Shown: positions 21,421-34,960, numbered from the stretch's first letter. The stretch: 64,000 bases of DNA from Kappaphycus alvarezii (GCA_002205965.3 NADL03000459.1:124001-188000); one strand, 5' to 3'. The notes: a model not told the origin generated them from the sequence alone. A program made the numbers and translations.

Positions 21421-22950
21421 GGTATTGCTTCGGCAAAACCTAGTGGCATCCACGCAAAGCCGTGCTGTTGAGGTTATTGTCAAGCGGGATATCCATATGC
21501 ACTATTAGTCTGGCCCTTAATGTGGTTTTAATGCTTCACTTGCTTTTCGTTTTCAAAAAGTCGTATACTTTCAGTCGGGTCATTTATTTCTCCTTAATGT
21601 GTTCAGCAGAATATAAAACATTTCCCTTTTCCTACATTACTTTGTACTGCTGAATCTACTTACATAATATATTTTAAATTGCACCAATAGATTTTGAGAT
21701 TGTCCAAATCAGTACCCTGTCGTATAATTTCAAGCGGTGCATGTACCCGCGCATTGGACCATTGCAGTATCCTGCATGCGCAAGACAGCGAAAGCGGCGC
21801 TCAACTGTAATTCAAATAAAATTTGGCGCACTAGGCCTCAACTCGTCACACTTAGCGCTTACACAAACCACAGTACTTAAGTAAAGCAGTAAATTTTTCA
21901 ATTTTTTCTGTACGATTATTTCAGTAAAAGTCGATTTTACACTATTTTTAATAGTTCTGATTATAAAAACTCCTAATTCTACACCTTTGGACAAAAATGT
22001 AAACAATTTTCGTTGCATTGATTTCAGGTGCGAAATGAGAAGATATTTGGAAATCTTTGCACTTCAAATGGGTATAAACGCCCTCCATAAAAATCATTTA
22101 ATGCTGCAAGATAGGTGATACTACCTATTACGACAATCAAAGGTTGCCGGAAGTGGTTCAGCGATGAGGAGAATGGAAGACTTTGAAGTTCATGCTCTTT
22201 CCATGGTTACCGCAGGACATTTCTGTGGGGCTGGACAGAAGTGCAACAGGAGTCCACAGCTTTCTACGACACAAAAATGACTACGAAGGAAAAGGGTTTG
22301 CCGGGATGACCGAGTAAATTGTTGCTTTTGGAGAATAATCGTATCATAGGATAAGCAGAATCGTCAGGGAAAGGTTCTTAATGCATTAAAAGGCCAATTT
22401 AAAAGCTTTTATCACGGCTAAAATACGTAAATTATTGCAAGAATAGGAATCCATGCGGTTTAATAAATTTCCAACTACTACAGGGATGAAATAAAGACAT
22501 TTTGTGGCAATGTATAATTATAAAATAGAAAAAGAGGGCTCGCAGATACTACTAATTGTATCCTTTCGTTTGATATGGCGAAAAAATCAATCTTAGCGGG
22601 CCTGTTGAGTTGGCCCTCGAAGGGTAGGATTAAGAGGTACTGTAGGTTTCCTTCCCACAAGAACATAACGGTATTGGGAGCGTTACGGTTTAGAGAACAT
22701 TTGTTGGAAAAAAGAAAGGGCTACTTGTTGTCCTAGGTGAATTTGGTGATTTGAACGTATATATTTAGAGTGTGAAGGATTTTAATGCTTTACTTAAATT
22801 CGAATTGGCCTTTTAACCGGAATTCAATGCAAGATAAAGCACCTTGGCGTCGATCGGGTTTGGTTACGAAACTATTGTGGGATAAGTACGTTGATTTACT
22901 TAGTAACCTGCGAATAGTCCTGGTTTGAACCAAGATTTCAGGAAATGTGT
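21421..22950. other. AT-rich stretch without recognisable gene
   Basis: Nothing coding is supported. Short fragments on either strand show no domain. It lies between a Tc1/mariner remnant and hAT copy 2. Confidence 0.35.
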
Positions 22951-22954
22951 TGGT

Positions 22955-25940
22955 TCTCGGTATATGAACAAGTACAAGAACAGGTACATGGGACCTTTAC
23001 TTGTTCCAAAAAAAGTACTTGTTACTGTACTTGTACTCAAAAACATTGAAAATAAAAATATTAATGCCCGGACTTGTATTTGTGTTTCTTACTATATACG
23101 TGCCCTGGGCATGTACTTACCCCACTAACTAATAAAAAGACTACCCGTGTACCATATATAGACTATTCCCGATCAACGTATAAATGCCCGCCGATGATGT
23201 TCTTTGGCAGCTGACAAACTCTTCTCACACCTGCACATTGCTGCAACAGTAGAAGCAGGTGCAGTGACAGCCGGCGAAACTACCCTGGCACAAAACATCT
23301 CAATTCAAACAAATCACGTAATGGCTGAGACCGTTAACGAAACTCAAACGTCCCCTGCTTCATACTCAGAATATAATGCCGTTGCATCCGGATCATAGTC
23401 CCATAGCGACGCAAATGGGTCCAAAATTATTGAAATTGCCACTGAAACATGGAGAAAAAACAAGAGAACTGACAAAAAAGCTTTATTCTGTGGATTCCGC
23501 AAACCTGTTGTGGATTCTAAATTTGCATTAATTGTTTGTTCCCCAGATCCATGCAAAATTTCTGCCTTAAATAAGACGGAAAGAAACCTAGTACTTTCAT
23601 TAAAGGTCAATACAGGAAAGAATTAGTTTCGACGCCATTTAAAAGAGTACCATAGCGAATTAATGACAGAATTTGACAAACTGCACAACAAAGAAGAAAC
23701 AGTTAGAAGAAAACAGAATACGATTCAGGCTATCTTTGCCACACACCAAAAATAAAATCCAACGTCAAGCACAGCAAAAGAAATTGAACAAGAATCTAAT
23801 GCTAAAGCGGGTCTACCATTTTCATTAGTTGAGCATCCTGACTTTCTTCGCTTTTTACACAGCATCAGTACGTGGGTTAAAAGTCCGGAAAGAACCATAT
23901 TTAGGGAGAAAATTATTCCTGACTTCACAAAGAATATTGAGGACGGCATGGTAAAGCCAAGATTGTCTACTCTGGATTCTGTGAGTATTAAGTTTGATAT
24001 TTGGATGAGTAGAGGATACCAGGACATTTTTGATCTTATCGCCCATGATAGTAGCAAGAATTTCAAAAACGTGCAGGTTTGAGATGGTTCGATTGAATTT
24101 GATAACACAAGTGGTGAAGACATGAGCAGGTTACTATTGGAAAAGCTTGGTCAATATGATTTGACTAACAAATTCATTGCTTGTCTCAAAGATAGAAGCA
24201 TTTATCTAAAGGTATTCACTTAGGCTCTTTGAACTATGACTTATTTCGAACCTGCAGATACAAAAGGCTGTTTCTGTCCTACATATTTTTCCCATGTTGT
24301 CTCTGGAGCTTGCAATGCGGCCTTGTCCAAAAATATTTGCAAGGAATCCCTCTTATTTCGTTTTATACAATCAGAGTTTCACTAAATATATGTATTACTT
24401 GGACAAAGAAGTCTTCGAAAGGAAAAAAGGTATAGTATGAGGCATGCATGCAAGAAGGTCGTCCTCACAGGCTTATTCAAACTCCTGTTAAAACAAGTTT
24501 TGTCAGCGTCATTTTTATGATGTTATGGGACAAGAAAGTTGTTTCGAAATGCTTTGGTTCCAAGTCTGATATAAATATTCGTAAACAGGTTCCAACGCAG
24601 TAGACATGGGTTGTTGTTCAGTTTATTGTTGAAACTTTTGGAACCACTGATTCTTCTCAGCTTAAATAGTCAGACGATTTTATTGGTCTGTAAGTGAGAA
24701 AATTAACGAAATAGTTCAACTATATTTGGTTTTAAAAAATATTTTTCAAACTATTCAGCCTGCTCTTAGCGATTATATTGACAGTCAACTTCAAATGATG
24801 AAGTAAAAGACATAATCAGTTGCATGTGATTCGTTTGCAACCAGGCTGAATCCATTATTTTAATTTCAAGATCTCCACGGAATATAACTGCATCAATAAA
24901 TAGCGGTCTTCTTTGATCCAGAGCTAAAGGACATGAAAGGTACATTGATGACTCTTTCGAAGTCAGAGCCAGCTACAGCAAAGTCAATAGCGAAGCAATA
25001 TAACGAAGAAGTCATTTTACCATCAATATAAGTTGTCACAAAACGGAAAAATGTTCTATCTAATATCGAACATACAGCTAAAACCAAACCGATACAATCG
25101 CTACCTAATTGTCAAATCGAAGATTGCTTCATTGACCATCAACAAGACGGTGAAGGCAATTCAGATATCCTGGATTCGATGAACACGGAGCTTCAAATGT
25201 ACAGAGAAGAGGTTTTTACTGAACCTAACATGGAGCAACTTAAGTGTATACAACAGAAAGTGTCAATGTTCCCAACTGTTGCTACCCTAGTTCGTTTTTC
25301 TCCTCGGTATACCTGCGATTCAAATTGATAACGAGCGTTTATTCAGTCTCGCAGGTAGACTTGCAGTTCTCAAAGAAACAAAATGTCTATTACATGTATC
25401 AAAAATGTCGTCACTAATGCCAAGAATTTTACATCATTTGCGAACGGTCAAGATTCTTTTTAGACTGTGGACGAATTCAGCGACTTTCTTTTAGACGGTG
25501 AGGAATCTGAGATAAGTAAGACTTTTTTGGAGCGATAAAAGAAGTGTGATTAGCCGCCAGAGGAATCCCTATCGCATAGTTACCGGTGCTGCCAATTGGC
25601 CATTGAAATCAACGAATGAAGTCTAGATACTAGCCCTCGCTTACTGAGATATTGGCTTCGAAATCTGTTCCCAATGCTAGGGTGGGGAAGATGTAGCTCC
25701 AAGTAAAACCAAGACGGGCCATCAGTCTAAAACCAGACTCCAAACGGTAGTCCCTTGTTTCCTCTGAACCACAAGATGAATCGTGTGGTTTTAGCATACG
25801 CGCTCCGGATTTGAACCCATGGTTTTTTCAGTGAGGTACCACTTGTACCCACCAGGCTGTAGGGCCTTGTGTTTTGGTACAAGTACACGCTTGGATTTTT
25901 ATTGTATTTACATTGTACTTGGTACAAGTCTGTTTTCACT
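22955..25940 (+). mobile_element. hAT-family DNA transposon, degenerate (copy 2)
   Basis: It starts like copy 1 (ATGAACAAGTAC near 22,963; ATTAATGCCCGGACTTGTA near 23,060). The order is an N-terminal region with WRKNKRTDKKALFCGF resembling a BED-type finger, then FLHSISTWVKSPERTIFREK, SVSIKFDIWMSRGYQDIFDLI and DNTSGEDMSRLLLEKL (to about 24,160). Near the end is a hAT dimerisation block, IDNERLFSLAGRLAVLKETK (25,326-25,385). The right end has inverted GTACAAGTAC motifs (25,878-25,930). It is broken in many places and older or more drifted than copy 1 in the middle. Confidence 0.7.
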
Positions 25941-26000
25941 TAGCTAGCAGTGTAGTCGGATCCTGCAGCGGAAACTCGTTTTACTGATGCCATAAAGTTA
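25941..26000 (-). repeat. 60-bp dispersed repeat (partner at 2463-2522)
   Basis: This is the reverse-complement copy of the block at 2463-2522, with the same TGGCATCAGT and CTGCAGGATCCGACTA text. It directly abuts the right end of hAT copy 2. Confidence 0.6.
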
Positions 26001-26100
26001 CTACAGCATTGAGGCCCCGCCGGGTTTTTATTCGTTATATTTTCTTGGTACATTTGAAATATCTAATATTCATGCCCATTTTTCGGATTTTTTAGATGTG

Positions 26101-26153
26101 TTTAAAGCCCAACCCTACACGTATCACAATACGTGTAGAGGTTGGGCTTTAAA
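26101..26153. repeat. Near-perfect 53-bp hairpin
   Basis: The left arm (26,101-26,124, beginning TTTAAAGCCCAACC) pairs with 26,129-26,153 with one single-base bulge and a CACA loop. The arms look like two inverted terminal repeats fused tip to tip. A shorter hairpin with the same GGGCTTTAAAA outer edge lies at 63,366-63,391. Confidence 0.75.
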
Positions 26154-26189
26154 AGAAATATTTACAAGTACCGATGTCCTGCCCTACTC

Positions 26190-26465
26190 GGACTTCAATC
26201 GGTCCCCTTTGTTCCTCGTGGCTTGCACAAGTGTTACTTACATGCCCACTGCAACCTTGGTTTGAACCACATTGAAAATCTGTGGGTCCTTATCAAGCCT
26301 GTTTGGAAGAATTGGGGAACGTTTTATGGTGTATATTCCCTTGTTAAATCCATCCAAAAGGCGTGGGAGAGAATAGGCGAAGGTACCCTCTACATTCTTT
26401 TGGCTTCAATTCCGAAGCAGTCTATCCTGATCCCGAAGTTCAATGGGATGGTGAACCCATACTGA
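26190..26465 (+). pseudogene. Tc1/mariner transposase C-terminal fragment
   Basis: The frame reads LNHIENLWVLIKPVWKNWG, then VKSIQKAWERIGEGTLYILL and ASIPKQSILIPKFNGMVNPY before a stop at 26,465. This is the standard C-terminus of Tc1-type transposases (last catalytic block, then an AW..I helix, then S.P.R....I...G....Y). Only the last ~90 codons are present. It is open to the natural end, so it may be younger than the remnant at 20.9 kb. Confidence 0.7.
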
Positions 26466-29216
26466 AGTGTATTTTTATCTCTTTCCTCCTCATATTTCTA
26501 CATTGCATTTAATAATCACTAATTAACTGGTTAGTTGTGGAAAACATTAGAAATAACATCTTCAGAAGTATTAAAGATGGTTTCAACTCTATTGTTTTAC
26601 TGAATTTTTTTGCATAAAAATTAATCAAAAACGCCTTTTAAATCTACTTTTTGTAGCTCTTGTGTGATCTTAACCATTTATTTTTATTATTTACATTTAC
26701 TTCCATCGCAGTCTTACATATTTAATTAAAATTTAATCTTTTTTGTTAGAATAGGCTTATTTCTCACATAGGGAGTGAAAATAATTGGGTAAATGTGATT
26801 TTTTTAGTGAACTCTTTAGTTAAATTCTTTTTGGGGACATTTTTTCAACGTGTAGAGAAATTTTTCGGTAACTACATTCATACAAAATATGTCATTTTGA
26901 AAGACGCGCTACCCTCTCTTATAGAAAAATTGTTGATTACCTTCGCCCAATTCACCAAACCCCACTTCGCCGTCCAAGACACCATCCTAAATATCTCTCC
27001 AATGTGCGACAAGAAAGGCTCAGTATCTACAGTGCAAGGACATATTTCCACTTCTCTATGGGGAAGACAAGATATTGCACGAAGCTTACAGCGCGGACAA
27101 CTGAAACCTCAAACGTCAAGGGGCCACAGAATTATTTTATATATCCAGGTATGAAGGAATCACGACTTGTTTTAGAGAGATCGCAGGAATGAAAACTCAA
27201 GGAAACTCTTTCGATACCTTAGCCATAGCAAAGAGCTTTTAAGTCGAACATATGAAGATTAGAGATCTAATCGAAAAGAAAGACGCCGCAAGTGATGGGT
27301 TTTACATGTTTGAAGCGGGATACGTAGAGCGCAGGATTGCTCAGCATGATTGCAGAAGCTCAAGATGAAATAAAAATGGAAAAGACATTCGTTAAAGAGT
27401 CCGAAGTGCAAAATTAAGTGATTATTGGCTTACAAAATTCTCATACCAGGTCAAAAAAAAAGAAACATGGCAGTTCATTTATTTTCATTGCATCTTTCAT
27501 ATCCCTACAGTACTTATTCTATGCAGATTGCTTGAGATGGTTGAATAGGGGTACGTTTGTTTTATATAGGCAACTAATTCGAATCTTGAGATTTATCCCT
27601 ACCTAAAAATGAATCGTAAAGTTCCATCGCATGTGAGCACTTCTTGAAGGGTTAGCAAGTTGCAGTTTAGGTTTTTAATAGCGGTGGCAGTACGAGGCCC
27701 GTTCTGCTGGGAGCCACGACGGTGAGTACTAAATATGTTGTGTCTGCTTTAAACACCTACATTTTAAGAATTTTAAAATGCTTTAGTGTCATTTGCTGGA
27801 TAAAATTCCCGCTATTACATACAGCCTAATTTATTTGTTTGTTGTTCCGAAAAAAGGGTAAAATATGCTACAGGAAAAGTATTATGATGAGAGGATAGAA
27901 GGAAAAAAATTTGACCCTCAGCTCATTGAACACCCAATAAGCGCACAATACGCTGAGCTATAACTAACGTCTAAGTTTATCGTAGCTTTACAGTAGAATA
28001 TAAAAAGAGCTCTATGAAGAATTCTGTGCTGTGGAAAAGCTGGAGATAGCATACCGTCCATTTTTTGACATAATCATAAAATAGGTATTTCTAATCCATT
28101 GGTGGCTGATAATTTGAATCCATGCTGTTAAATTCTGATATTAATATTTGGAACAGGATTGAAGAGGATTTATTTCCTCTTTTGTTTCTATTGCAAGAGT
28201 TTACTCTGAAATTCATGATTTTTCAATCAACGAAGATCTAAAAACTACTCAACAATTATTAAGTGAGAAAAATAGAAGATTTATTTAAAAAATGTTATGT
28301 TTTCTAATTTTTCCATTACAATTCACTATTTTAATTGCTCATAGCCCTGAATGTAAGCGCATTTTTCGGAAATTCATTTATCATGCTAATATACATAAAG
28401 AATACTTGTGTCTAATTTTGACGTTGAAATATAAATAACAGAAGTTGTTATATTACATATTAAAACATGTTTAGCATAGTTTTTGATGTTTCATGTAAAC
28501 CGATTGCACCCATTTAATATGAGTAAAAACCAAAAAATTCCCCATCTTGACCTCGGAAATGATTTCGCAGGGGCTTAACTGGTAATGGGACTGCTTGCAA
28601 AGAGGGAAGCTGTATTGAATGTACATGAAAAACTTCTGAAGTATTTATGAACCCAAATATTACGTAACATTTCAATATGGGGATTTCCAAGTGTTTCTAC
28701 TTTAGTTTCAGTTGGAAAACAACATCGATGTTTTGAAATCGAATAAGGTGATAAATGCATCAATTTATCCCATAAATATCTTTATTTATTTAATGAATCT
28801 AACGAGTTCACTATTTGTAATGGGTAACATTACTTATTTTTTGACTAATTTTCATTCATGAAAGTTGATGTGCGCAAATTCGCACACGAAAAAAATCTAG
28901 ATGAGGACCATAATTGTATACAGTATCGGAATTGGGAAGATATTTTTACAGTTTCTGAATTTGCAAGATATTTTTAATTTTGATGAGTGTGGCAAATTCA
29001 TCAGTTGATTTTTTTATTTTAGGACACGCTGTCGTAATAGATGTCAGTACAGTTCCAGGTTCTGGGTGATACTACGAGTGACACTGAAAGGTATATATAA
29101 TGGCCACATTAATTCCCACCACTGGCCGATGGGTAGCTGGCATGGGTATGACACCTAGATATTTACATTGAGGAAATATCTTCTAATAATCTCTCTGGTT
29201 CACACGATTCCCGTGA
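26466..29216. other. AT-rich stretch without supported gene
   Basis: Fragments such as the open stretch at 26,795-27,154 have no recognisable domain. Base composition is far more AT-rich than the 6-13 kb gene island, as in the neighbouring transposon relics. Confidence 0.35.
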
Positions 29217-29586
29217 ATGCATTTTATGGTTATTAGTATGTTGTTTGAGACTTTTAGGGTAGCCAAAAGTCTATATAAGCCGAGTAAACTGCTTCCTTTA
29301 GTGGAGGTCAAGCAAGTTGGCAGACAACTTCAAGCCCAGTCCCAAATAGTTAGGAAGTTGAGAGTCAACTTCAGACCCAAGAAGCGTTTATTTTACGCTA
29401 GTCAATAAGCATAGGTGGTAGACCCTGTCCCTTCCATACTTGCTTGTAGCCCTTTAGACTGTCTTCCCTATCCATTCCTTTTTGTTCGTTCAACTATACC
29501 ACGGTAACACTTTTGTCGCTTGTAACACCTCCTTCTTGGGGTAATTGGTTCTGAGGATCTCTTCCCCTGCTTATTTATCCCTATCA
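29217..29586 (+). repeat. LTR-like terminal repeat, family 2, copy a (solo)
   Basis: It shares with three other sites a TATATAAG promoter-like box (29,272), AGTCAACTTCAGACCCAAGA, TTTATTTTACGCTAGTCA, ACCACGGTA and ACACTTTTGTCGCT. The copies all end at ...CCTATCA or close to it. No partner lies nearby, so it appears to be a solo repeat. The left border is approximate. Confidence 0.55.
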
Positions 29587-29868
29587 AAAGTAACAGAATT
29601 TTACAGAATTTTCTGTTTCATACTTCCTTTTTCAACAATTTTTTTAAAAAAAGTAAATTTATTGAATAAGCTGTGTTATAGTGTACTTGTGCTGTAATTT
29701 GGGGGATAACTTGAATCAACGAGCAATGATAGTTGCTATCTACCTATAGTAGCTCCAATTAAGTACTTATACATGGAAGTGGCACTAATTGTATGGTATG
29801 TGCTTCGAATAATAGCTACAGACCATTTCACTTTCCCCTACGCTTTCACATAATCTACACTCGTTATA

Positions 29869-30165
29869 TTACCTGTAAAACTGAAGCAGGGGACCCTTCA
29901 ATCTTTTCACTGCAATAAGTGCTTGGTGTAATTGCAATCTGCATGCTTTTAAGGACCACAAAAGCAACAAAAAACGAACAACGAACTTCTCACGTTCAGC
30001 AGAAAGCTGTCCAAAGCAGCCCTCTATATTTTTCGTTACACCATTCATAAAATCCGCCCATCGATTCAGCAGGAGTGAAAAGCGGAAATCTTTATTCGAC
30101 AAGAAATTTAAACGATTGAAATAAAACATTGTAGCATAGGGCAACCTTTTCAATTCAGTCTCCAA
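29869..30165 (-). pseudogene. DDE (Harbinger-like) transposase fragment
   Basis: The minus-strand frame reads FSLLLNRWADFMNGVTKNIEGCFGQL, with following Leu-rich helices and a basic KAC..Q.H segment. It resembles the last catalytic (E) block of DDE_Tnp_4 transposases (RKDVE.FG.LK.RF). Only about 98 codons remain. Assignment rests on one motif. Confidence 0.35.
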
Positions 30166-31300
30166 ATTGATGCATCAACAATCGCCTGGTTGACTGTATT
30201 ATAGAGTTGTTTATTTCTATGGAAATTATTTTTGGCTATTGACCTTCTCATTTAAAGATCACAGGTAGTGCGTGATTATCAATAATTCTCATTTTAATGA
30301 ATATTTTGTCTTTGTTTTCAACATCATATACAGGGTGATTGCATTTATAGATGATTTCAACACCACTGCGCGTCAATACATCTATTTTAAATGTCCGATT
30401 AGTTCTATCATCTCACTTAATAATTTTCTGCAGGGGTCTGTCTAAAACGTAATCTAAAATTTACTGAAAAAAGAACCTGTAAAAACAAATTAATGAGCGT
30501 GCACGAAACATCTCTTATCTTTGCTTAAATAGTTCGATAAATGATGAATATTTCCCAAAGTACTAGTAATGAAGTACAAGTTAGTATTTTTATAGCAATT
30601 CCTTGATTACATCTTTGCTACGTTTCAAAGTTTTTGATCTAAATGAAATAATAACTCAATTTTGGAGCATGATCCAAACATCTAGCATTATTTCTGCATT
30701 TTCATGAGACTTGTAATGCAGAATAATGTAACTTAATTTATGAACCAGAGCTTACAAAAAGAAAATAGAGCGGTTGTTTTGTAACTTTCGTGTAAAGTGT
30801 CTCTCTTGTATGCTAATATAATCAACTTGATGACTTTAAAGTGTACAATGGCTATAACTTTGTAAATTTCTCTACGAAGGCGTTTATCGAAGCCGTGTAT
30901 TAAACATTTTTATTTTTCGGCAGATGAAAATGATATAATAACAATTAACAGGTTTTAGTTGATCCATGATACTATTCACTTCAATTAAAGTATTAACAAC
31001 TTGGTTATAAACCCGGTTTACGTATATCAAGTGGCTTTTTTATAGATAAACGGTTCATATATGTGTGGGATATACAGCCATTTTACCTCTTACGTAGCAC
31101 GAAAATAATTTATCCTCTCAGATGTGCTGCCTAGAATTTGATCTTGATGGGTTCTTGCGCCATTATGCAGTATTGTTCATAAAACTGAACATTTCCTTGT
31201 CAGGCTTTCTAAACGGATTATTCAAATCCATTTTTTCAGCCTGTCCAATCTGGACGCAAAATAACTACAAAACCAATTATTTCGTCCTTGCAGACTGGAA
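30166..31300. other. AT-rich stretch without supported gene
   Basis: No domain, RNA gene or clear repeat was seen here before the Ty1/copia fossil begins. Confidence 0.35.
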
Positions 31301-31319
31301 GGACTAAACTGCATTTGGG

Positions 31320-34300
31320 AGACTGCAACTGCCACTCTCTTGCAGGAGTACGAGGATCAGTTCCAACATGCTGATGGCTCAAAACTATCGAAATCTGACA
31401 ATGGACACGCACTTATAGCAAGTGGAGGTAGTAGCAAGCGTAGATCCGGCAGAAAGAGCCGCTCTCCATCGAAACTTGAGATGCTTCGTTGTTTCGACTG
31501 CGGCAATGTGGGATGCCTTGAATCCAACTGCCCACGAAAGAGAGATAAACCACAACGGATTGTGTCCTTTACTGAGGAAGGTATGAATGGTTTGGAATAT
31601 GAAAGTGCAAATCCAGAAACCCTCCTGGTTACCGGCTGCAATGGGCATGTGCGAACTGACTACGAGAGGGAAATTTCCGGCATCTTAGCTGAAGCTAAGG
31701 AAGGGCATTCGGACAACGACTTTATTATGGACAGTGGAGCTTCGGACCATATTTTGTGGTGATTAGACTTACCTTATGACACTGAGGAAGTTCCCCCACG
31801 CCCATTAGTGTTGAGAGATGGTAACAGGCTATTTGCCACCCACTGAGGCACGTTTAGTTTACGCACTTATTTTGGCCCTGCAAATGATTATTGCTCGCGT
31901 ATTATGGTCTTCCGGGGCGTTTTGTTCGTTCCTGAGCTTCGATGCAGCCTTTTTTCATGCTCAAAGTTATGTGATAGTGGTTATCGGATCAATGTTAGTC
32001 GAAATGGATGCAGGTGATTTTTACATGGTGAGCTCATGTTCCGAGGCATATTGAATCGAGTTGATTACTGCATTAATAGAAAGGCCATTGGGCCCAATAC
32101 AGCAGCCGCTGTAATGTTTTCCCGCGCAAAGCCAACACACCGAAGTCTCGGAGGAACCCCTGACACAGATGAATGCAGCAACATTCCGTTTTCTAGCCCC
32201 GAACTAGAGCTTTGGCACGAATGGTTCGGCAATGCCAGTACTGTAACCATCCAGAGGCTACAACGTAGTGGCGTGGTGTCAGAGCTTGATTCAAACCCAA
32301 ACAGTAACTCAAATTCATTCAAATTCATGCAAGGGATGCATGAAAGGCAAACAGACCAAGGAGCGACTCCGCCACAGCAACAGTCGTGCTAAGGAGAGGT
32401 GTGCAGTTGAGCACTCTGATGTTTGTGGCTCGATGTCAATGCTTTAGTGGCTCGATGTCAATGCTTTAGATTTCTGTTTTACGATACTTCGTCACTTTCG
32501 CAGACGATTATTCTGGTATATAGTGTTTGTACCCACGAAGTCCAAGTCTGATATACATTCTGAGTTTACGACTTATCAGGCATGGCTGGGACGCCAATTT
32601 GGATACAAAATCTAGACGTTTCATACTGACGGCGGAGAAGAATATATTACACTTCAAAAATACTTAGCGGGGCAGGGAATCGAGCAAAGTTTTATTCCAC
32701 TATATTCCCCGGATTTGAAATGTATCGCATAACATTCAAAGAGGACCCTCGTTAAGAACGCTCGGGCGATGCTCGATCATGCGGGCTTGGCAAAAAAAAA
32801 TTGGACAGAAGCAATTGTGCATTCGGCCCGTATCAGGAGCTATTTCCTCTGCCCTCGAAACCACACTGTCTCGTTTTATGAGTTAATGACTGGGATAAAG
32901 TCCAATGTGTCACACTTTCGTGTGTTCGGATGTCAAGCGTGGCATCAAATTTGGAAACAACAGCAGATGAAGCTTCACTAAAAGTCTGAGGAGGGGGAAA
33001 ATGTAGGGTGATTTAATATTTGAAAAATATGGTCGGTTGTGGCCCGAAATATCCTACAGGGTGCCTAGTAGGTATTAATACCTCTAAAATTACCCTAGAA
33101 AGCCGGCTCAAGTCTGAGGAGGGCTAAGTGATTTGGTTTTTCCATAACAGCCAATGAAAACTGAGGGCAACGTCAAGGAAGACATCTCTGATATCGAAGG
33201 ATGTCAACATCTTTGAGAATAAGTTCCCGGCTATGATTGGGGAGATTTGTGTCCCTAAGTCTAATTAACGACTGATTATTTCTGAGTCAGAGCTGAATTC
33301 ATTATCGGATGATGGCAATCAAGAGCCATCGAAGGCTCAATTATTCCCAGATGGTACCCATGCAGAGCCACTAGCGACACTACCCAATGCTGCCGATAAT
33401 GATCTTCAGGTGGTCATTCCCGATGACAATGATCAAGAAACAGTGCCTGACCGGCATTTGATCACTTAATTCCACCTATGCAGCTCAATGAAGAAAAGGA
33501 TGAGGAAAACTGCAGAGTCAAGTCTGACTCCCGCTATCCAAGACGAGCGAGCAAAAAGACTTCGTTCTATAGTTGTAACAATGTCTCTGTTACACCACTG
33601 TGTGATAGAGACTTGTTCGCTGTCGCTTTTTCAGTTCTCTATTACACAGCGGTGTAACAGGGAAACTGTATCGTCTTGAATGATTTTAGAAATTTGATTT
33701 TCCTTCAATGTTTTTATTTGACGTGGAGCCCCACTTTATTTACGTAGTTATATTCTAGATAGTACAATTCTATAGTTACACCTCTACTTTCTAGTAAGTT
33801 CTACTGAGCTAACAGAGTATAAAATTTCTAGAGTAGAGCTACCGTACTGTCTATAAAAGGGGGGCTCATCTGGATTCTTGTGGGAATCCAGGTACACTCC
33901 ATACACCCTTTGCCCCTAACTTTCTGAGACCCATTACAATCGCCTCTACAGTTCTTTAGCAGCGCCCCGGCTGCCTCCCTCTCTGTTTCAATAGTCGTGA
34001 AGAATCAAAAGGTCACCTATCCTTAAGAATGGCCAGTATTTTTGAATCTGAGCCTATTTCAGTGAGTGACGCAATCTCACAGCCATACGCGGCTTCATGG
34101 AAAGAAGCAATTAGATCTGAGCTTTACTCGTTGAAAAAGCGCAGCACCTAAACAGTTGTGAATCGGCCATGCGACACTAAGCCAATCGCAAGCCGCTTTG
34201 TATTCTCGCGCAAGCGACATAATGCAGGCAAGGTAGTGAGACATAAGGCAAGGGTTGTGGCCAAGGGATTCCTGCAGGGAAACGTGCACCGGGCCTTCGC

Positions 34301-34960
34301 GCCGGTGCTTGACTTCATCACAGTGCACATTTGCCTTTCAGTAGCGGTCTAGAGGGGGTACTTCATTCGGTAGATGGATGTGCGCAGTGCTTTTCTTCAA
34401 GGTAAGGTCGACGGTGATGTCATGTGACGGGACTTAAGGGTCTCAAACTTTGCGACGATAGCAAAGTAATGAAGCTAAATAGAGGTTTGTATGGCCTTAA
34501 AATTGCAGGGCGCCTCTAATTTGATAAGTTGGGAGTACTCATGGAAAAGATTGAAATCTTTGTGGTGGAAGCGGACATCTGCGTATACCGTCGCGCCACT
34601 GTATGGATCTTGCTCTACTTCGATGATATATTTTTGATGAATTCAAGTACGAAGGATGTTTTTCTGTGAAGTCCGAGCTCACAAAACATCTCGATGTCAA
34701 GGATTTGGGCAGCCTCAGCTGTTTGCTTGTTGCGAAATTTACTTTGGGCAGTAACGTTGCATGGATGCCCCAGCATCATTACGTGATGCAGACGCTTGAA
34801 AGGTTTGGAATGTCAAACTGCAGCGCAGTTTCTACTCTCATGTGTCAAGGAGCCATGAAGAAGTTTGCGGAAACTAGCGAGGCCGTCGAGCCCACTACAC
34901 AGGAAAGGAAGACCAGGACCGCCTTCTATGGCCTCATAGCTCAGATGTTAGGCTCATGAT
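31320..34960 (+). mobile_element. Ty1/copia retrotransposon fossil
   Basis: Parts in order on the plus strand: a Gag end with a CCHC zinc knuckle (CFDCGNVGCLESNC, about 31,492-31,533), a protease with the DSGASDHI motif (about 31,733), an integrase region (about 32,200-32,980) and a reverse transcriptase region (about 34,090-34,960). Integrase before RT defines Ty1/copia. The element is broken in many places and clearly old. An unrelated solo LTR (33,574-33,990) inserted between integrase and RT. Its own LTRs were not identified. Confidence 0.8.
33574..33990 (+). repeat. Solo LTR, family 1, with target duplication ATAGT
   Basis: The sequence begins TGTAACAATG and ends CTGTTTCA. It is flanked on both sides by ATAGT (33,569-33,573 and 33,991-33,995). 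Its 417 bp match 57,906-58,328 in reverse orientation along the whole length. No internal retrotransposon region is left, so it formed by LTR-LTR recombination. It sits inside the Ty1/copia fossil and so is younger than that element. Confidence 0.85.
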
